From JAZQNC01 sp045536155 (lineage in GTDB: Bacteria > Bacillota > Clostridia > Oscillospirales > CAG-272): a stretch of 10,833 bases of DNA. Shown here one piece after another: positions 7,253 through 10,833 of the stretch; the stretch's first letter is position 1, and the number at the start of each line of letters is the position of its first letter. The notes beneath the pieces were generated by a model that saw only the letters and a program-made list of their open reading frames with translations, had not been told where the DNA came from and did no database searches. The stretch lies in contig JAZSMZ010000130.1 in NCBI GenBank assembly GCA_045536155.1, forward strand, positions 1 to 10,833, in the 5' to 3' direction. The position numbers were made by a program, and so were the translations under genes.

Positions 7253-8938
7253 TTATATGCTGATACTGTCGGCATAATCGACCATTTCTCGCGCGGTGGA
7301 AAGCAAAGTATCTGTTATACTTTCGCCGCCCATGATCCTTGCGACCTCGGCTATATGCTCATCTCTGTCAAGAGTTTTAACATTGGTTTCTGTTCTTTCG
7401 TCAACGACATTTTTGGATATTTTCAAATGCTGTTTTGCCAATGCAGCAATCTGCGGCGAATGGGTTACGCAGAGCACCTGACCGACAGATGACGATTTGC
7501 GGAGCATGACTCCTATCTTATGCGAAGTCTTACCCGAAATACCGGTGTCTATCTCGTCATATATGACCGTTTCTGTGTTTTCGCTGTCACGAAGCACGCT
7601 CTTTATAGCGAGCATGACTCGTGAAAGCTCGCCGCCCGATGCGGTTTTTGAAAGCTCACGAAGAGCCTCACCGGGATTTGCCGAGAACAAGAACGACACA
7701 TCGTCGGCTCCGTCGCGCGTCATTTCGCGGGCGTTTACCTGTATATCAAAGCGGCAGTTCTCCATATCGAGATACTTAAGAGTATCCATTATGCGCTCTG
7801 ACAGCACCTTTGAAGCCTCTTGCCTCTTTTGACTGAGGACATCGGCAAACTGCCTTGCCTCTTTTTCTGCCAAAACGAGCTGTTTTTGAATGTTTTTAGC
7901 CGTTTCATCACTATCTTCTATATCAGCAAGCTCTTTGGCGTACTTATCACGAGCGGCCATGATATCGTCAACGGTGGCACCGTATTTTCTTTTCAACCGT
8001 GTGATAAGCTCGAGTCGCGTTTCTATCTTATCAAGTACCGCTGTGGGGTCGTCGATATCATCATCCAAAAGATCGTTTACTCTTTCGGCGATGTCCTCCA
8101 CGTCGTATTTGAAGCTGTCAAGCTGTGATGCAAGCTCATCCGCGTTTTCGATAACGTCACTAAGCTTGCGAAGAGCTACCGACGCGCGGTCGAGCAGCAT
8201 ATATGCCGACTCTCCGCCCCTCTCTCCCTGATAAAGGGCATCGTATACAACGCGCACCTGCTTTTCGATGCGCTCGATATTTTTGATCTTTTTGCGCTGA
8301 GCTTCGAGTTGATCGTCCTCGCCCGGTTTTAATTTAACCGAATCGATATCGTCAAGCTGGAATTTCAGCATATCAATGCGGCGCTGTTTTTCACGCTCGT
8401 CCATCTCGAGCGAATCGAGCTCGCGCTTTAAATGAATCATCTTGTCATAGGCTACACGATAATCGCCCTGCTCTTTTTCGATGTTCGCGAATCTGTCAAG
8501 GCAGACAAGATGGCGTGCAGGGTCGAGCAATGTTTGATTCTCATGCTGACCGTGTATTCCGACAAGCAGCTTTCCCGCCTCGCGCTGAAGAGACACGGGA
8601 ACAGTTGCCCCGTTGATCTTGCTTTGCGCACGTCCGTCGGCATAAATAGTACGCTGAACGTAGATGTATCCGTCCTCGTCGGGATTTACCCCGAGTTCTG
8701 CCAAAGCGGCGAGGCTTTCGGCATCGGTCATATAAAACACGCCCGACACCAAAGCGTAATCGGCTCCCGATCTTATCAGCTCGCGCTGGCTCCTCGCCCC
8801 TAGCAGCTGTCCTATCGAATCAATAACTATCGATTTTCCTGCGCCCGTTTCACCGGTAAGCACGGTAAAGCCCTTTGAAAAATCTATGTCTGTGCGTTTT
8901 ATTACCGCAATATTTTCTATGTGAAGCGATTGAAGCAT
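7253..8938 (-). CDS. recN: DNA repair ATPase RecN
   Basis: RecN is an SMC-like ATPase recruited to DNA double-strand breaks that helps hold ends and assists RecA. The 561 residues match the family length. Walker A is GETGAGKS (29-36). QHENQ (131-135) is the Q-loop region motif. A long charged, helical middle section (about 155-375) forms the coiled-coil arms. The C-terminal head has the ABC signature SGGELSR (434-440), Walker B TVIYDEIDTG (457-466) and the H-loop VTHSPQIAAL (491-500). The ATG at 8938 has GGAG seven bases upstream. The gene lies 36 bp after argR, an arrangement conserved in many Firmicutes where argR/ahrC and recN are adjacent without a known functional link. No truncation or frameshift is seen. 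Confidence 0.98.
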   Translation of the reverse strand: MLQSLHIENIAVIKRTDIDFSKGFTVLTGETGAGKSIVIDSIGQLLGARSQRELIRSGADYALVSGVFYMTDAESLAALAELGVNPDEDGYIYVQRTIYADGRAQSKINGATVPVSLQREAGKLLVGIHGQHENQTLLDPARHLVCLDRFANIEKEQGDYRVAYDKMIHLKRELDSLEMDEREKQRRIDMLKFQLDDIDSVKLKPGEDDQLEAQRKKIKNIERIEKQVRVVYDALYQGERGGESAYMLLDRASVALRKLSDVIENADELASQLDSFKYDVEDIAERVNDLLDDDIDDPTAVLDKIETRLELITRLKRKYGATVDDIMAARDKYAKELADIEDSDETAKNIQKQLVLAEKEARQFADVLSQKRQEASKVLSERIMDTLKYLDMENCRFDIQVNAREMTRDGADDVSFLFSANPGEALRELSKTASGGELSRVMLAIKSVLRDSENTETVIYDEIDTGISGKTSHKIGVMLRKSSSVGQVLCVTHSPQIAALAKQHLKISKNVVDERTETNVKTLDRDEHIAEVARIMGGESITDTLLSTAREMVDYADSISI

Positions 8939-8974
8939 TTTCGCACTCCGTCTTTATGTTTAATGCCAAATTAA

Positions 8975-9442
8975 TTATAAATCGTTGCCCAATGTTTCTT
9001 TAAATCTTGCAATAAATTCAACAGCTCTCTCGCTGGAACGTATAACCACCAGAATGGTATCGTCACCTGCAATGCTTCCGACGATATCACTCCAGCCCAT
9101 TCCATCGATAGCTGCGGCGGCTGCCTGCGCCATACCCGAATAAGTCTTTACAACAACGAGGTTTTCCGCTCCGTCGATCGATATTACCGTTTCGCGGATG
9201 ATGTTGCGGTATTTTGCCGATACACGCATGCTCTCGGTTGTGTGGGGCGAAGGAATTGAATATTTATAGCTTTTGTCCTTAGTTGAAACCTTTACAAGGC
9301 CAAGCTCCTTGATATCACGGGATACCGTTGCCTGGGTGACCTCATATCCGCTTCTGTGAAGCTCCAGAATGAGCTCATCCTGTGTTTCGATGTTATTTGC
9401 GTTGATAATTTCAAGTATTCTGCTCTGACGTTTGCTTTTCAT
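8975..9442 (-). CDS. argR: Arginine repressor ArgR/AhrC
   Basis: This arginine-responsive hexameric transcription factor represses arginine biosynthesis and can activate catabolism. From the ATG at 9442 the protein is 155 residues, the family norm. The N-terminal winged helix-turn-helix includes TQDELILELHRSGY and VTQATVSRDIKELGL (35-49), the recognition region. The C-terminal oligomerisation and arginine-binding domain includes YSGMAQAAAAAID (101-113) and GSIAGDDTILVV (122-133), with the aspartate pair D127/D128 expected to contact arginine. The frame stays open upstream to a TTG at 9484, which would add 14 residues (MKGFARLWRKAKIT) unlike the family. The ATG is preferred because its product begins with the typical KSKRQSRILEII and has AAGGCG nine bases upstream. 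It follows nadK by 56 bp counted from the ATG. No ArgR operator could be identified with confidence. Confidence 0.95.
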   Translation of the reverse strand: MKSKRQSRILEIINANNIETQDELILELHRSGYEVTQATVSRDIKELGLVKVSTKDKSYKYSIPSPHTTESMRVSAKYRNIIRETVISIDGAENLVVVKTYSGMAQAAAAAIDGMGWSDIVGSIAGDDTILVVIRSSERAVEFIARFKETLGNDL

Positions 9443-9451
9443 AGTGATTTT

Positions 9452-9457
9452 CGCCTT
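9452..9457 (-). promoter_or_regulatory. Probable ribosome binding site supporting the argR ATG
   Basis: AAGGCG on the minus strand lies nine bases before the ATG at 9442 and differs from AAGGAG by one base. The competing TTG at 9484 has no comparable site in the 14 bases between it and the nadK stop. Confidence 0.45.
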
Positions 9458-9498
9458 GCGCCAAAGTCGCGCAAATCCTTTCAAAGTTATTGTATTTG

Positions 9499-10326
9499 TT
9501 ATTCAGACATTTTGTTTGCCAATATATCGAAAAAGCCGTATTCCTTTATGCGGATAAGCTTTGTTGTCATCTTTGACTTTGTTACTCTTACCATGTCTTC
9601 GCTTTCGAGATGGAAGTTTTCGCTTCCGTCAACCGTAAGATAAAGCTCTCCGCCTGTATTTCTGCGTCGCCTGATTTCAAGTACGGATTCCGGTGAAAAA
9701 ATCAAAGGACGCACGCGAAGCGAATGCGGGCTTACCGTTGTAACACACACACAATCGAGCGTCGGATCTATAACCGGTCCGCCTGCCGAAAGAGAATATG
9801 CGGTGGATCCCGTGGGGGTCGAGCATATAAGACCGTCTGCCCTATAGTGACCTACGAGTGCACCGTTGCATGAAAGCTCAAGATCGACCATACGGGAAAG
9901 CGCGCCGTTCGATATTACAATATCGTTTAGAGCCGAGCTTTTGCCGTACACCACTTCGCCGTCGCGAATGACCTCAGCTGAGATCATCATTCGCTCGTCG
10001 ATCGAGTAACCGCCCTCAAAGAGCTTATCAATCAGCGATATTTCGTCCTCTTCAAGCTCGGTCATATATCCTAAATGCCCCTTATTTACCCCGATTATCG
10101 GTATACCGTTCGGAGAGGCATCACGCGCGGCACGGAGCATCGATCCGTCGCCGCCGACAACGATGTAAATATCTGCGTCGTGTGAAAACGGAGGATCGTT
10201 CAGATAGTGGCAAACCACCTTGCAGCCGTGCGATTTCAGTTTTTCTTTTATTTTTTCGGAGCATTTTTCGCTCTCATCTCTTTCGAGATTGGTAATAAGC
10301 GCCGCTCTTTTAAAAATCCTATTCAT
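9499..10326 (-). CDS. nadK: NAD kinase (ATP/polyphosphate-dependent NAD phosphorylation)
   Basis: NAD kinase phosphorylates NAD to NADP in the cytoplasm and sets the NADP(H) pool. From the ATG at 10326 the product is 275 residues, within the usual 260-300. It contains the GGDG catalytic motif in YIVVGGDGSMLRAA, the conserved ALNDIVI (normally LNE/LND, NAD-binding), GHYRADGLICSTPTGSTAYS with SAGGPV immediately after (substrate loop), and LTVDGSENF near the C-terminus. The frame continues five codons further to a TTG at 10341, three bases after the tlyA stop. Neither start has a strong Shine-Dalgarno. I choose the ATG because MNRIFKRAALITN matches the usual short lead into the first beta strand, but the TTG cannot be excluded. 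It is tightly packed with tlyA upstream and argR downstream, as in many Clostridia. Confidence 0.96.
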   Translation of the reverse strand: MNRIFKRAALITNLERDESEKCSEKIKEKLKSHGCKVVCHYLNDPPFSHDADIYIVVGGDGSMLRAARDASPNGIPIIGVNKGHLGYMTELEEDEISLIDKLFEGGYSIDERMMISAEVIRDGEVVYGKSSALNDIVISNGALSRMVDLELSCNGALVGHYRADGLICSTPTGSTAYSLSAGGPVIDPTLDCVCVTTVSPHSLRVRPLIFSPESVLEIRRRRNTGGELYLTVDGSENFHLESEDMVRVTKSKMTTKLIRIKEYGFFDILANKMSE

Positions 10327-10344
10327 TCTGCACTCGTACAATAA

Positions 10345-10833
10345 TTATTTTCCGTAAATGACTTTATCGATATCGTAATCGGGAACAAGCGTATTTGAGC
10401 TTTTGCAAAAGAGTCCGAGATACTCGACGTTTCCGTCACCGCCGGTGATTGGCGAGCGGATCAATCGGACAAGCTTAAGCCCTGCCCTTTGTGATTCCGA
10501 AGCAATTCTAATAATCACAGACACGTGGGCATCAAGATCGCGTACGATACCGTTCTTCCCGATTTTTTCGCGTCCTGCCTCGAATTGGGGCTTTATAAGG
10601 GATACAAACATACCGTCTTCACCCAAAACGCGGCAAACCGAGTCATACAGGAGAGTTTGCGAAATAAACGAAACGTCCATAACGGCAAGAGAACAATATT
10701 CGCCGACAGTTTCAAGCGTAAGCTCGCGTGCATTGAACGATTCTATGGATACGACTCTTTCGTCTGTCAAAAGCGAACTGTCAAGCTGATCGCGCCCGCT
10801 GTCAATAGCGTAAACCTTTTTTGCGCCATGCTG
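10345..10833 (-). CDS. tlyA: TlyA-family rRNA 2'-O-ribose methyltransferase, 5' part outside window
   Basis: This is the C-terminal 162 residues of a TlyA-type SAM-dependent methyltransferase, a family that 2'-O-methylates cytidines in 16S and/or 23S rRNA and is sometimes annotated as hemolysin A. The frame is open to the right edge; full proteins are about 265-275 residues, so the S4 domain and the GGFTD SAM-binding loop lie outside. Visible family motifs in order are GAKKVYAIDSGRDQL (from the third residue onward), LAVMDVSFIS, LIKPQFEAGREKIGKNGIVRD and SPITGGDGNVEYLGLF. DVSFIS and KPQFEA are the hallmark blocks. An internal TTG at 10770 is not the start, because the homologous sequence continues upstream of it. 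TAA at 10347-10345 ends the gene 18 bases before the nadK ATG. Usual Clostridia neighbours further upstream would be dxs and xseA/xseB, but these are not visible. Confidence 0.93.
   Translation of the reverse strand, partial: QHGAKKVYAIDSGRDQLDSSLLTDERVVSIESFNARELTLETVGEYCSLAVMDVSFISQTLLYDSVCRVLGEDGMFVSLIKPQFEAGREKIGKNGIVRDLDAHVSVIIRIASESQRAGLKLVRLIRSPITGGDGNVEYLGLFCKSSNTLVPDYDIDKVIYGK

Noticed and set aside
10345..10770. A complete 141-residue protein starting at TTG 10770
   Set aside because: TlyA-type sequence continues in frame to the window edge, so this is only the 3' part of a longer gene.

Overview
The window reads like the chromosome of a low-to-mid GC Firmicute of class Clostridia, probably a gut-type Oscillospirales/Ruminococcaceae relative. 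This is inferred from gene content and order: tlyA-nadK-argR-recN is a common Clostridia block, and murB and whiA close to dnaE is another. The lineage is not proven. All nine recognisable genes lie on the minus strand, so transcription runs from high to low coordinates.

In transcription order: the 3' part of a TlyA-type rRNA 2'-O-methyltransferase gene enters at the right edge (10833-10345). It is followed by NAD kinase (nadK), the arginine repressor (argR), the DNA repair ATPase recN, an aldo/keto reductase with a C-terminal pair of 4Fe-4S cluster motifs, tyrosyl-tRNA synthetase (tyrS), UDP-N-acetylenolpyruvoylglucosamine reductase (murB), the WhiA regulator (whiA), and the alpha subunit of DNA polymerase III (dnaE). 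dnaE runs off the left edge after 1018 codons, inside its OB-fold domain.

Gaps between genes are 7 to 64 bp, and no stretch of 300 bp lacks a gene. I see no intrinsic terminator, tRNA, rRNA, riboswitch, T-box, CRISPR array, insertion sequence or attachment site. The genes could form one long polycistron or several promoter-linked units; sequence alone does not decide. Functionally the set is housekeeping: rRNA modification, NADP supply, arginine control, recombination repair, tyrosine charging, peptidoglycan precursor synthesis, cell division/sporulation control and DNA synthesis.

I did not find a new biological system. The points most worth a second look are a WhiA about 50 residues short in its N-terminal domain, the absence of rapZ and the YvcK-type gene between murB and whiA, the redox enzyme of unknown substrate inserted between recN and tyrS, a DnaE PHP domain that keeps its full set of predicted metal ligands, and a small duplicated TAAGATAAC element at the reductase-tyrS junction.
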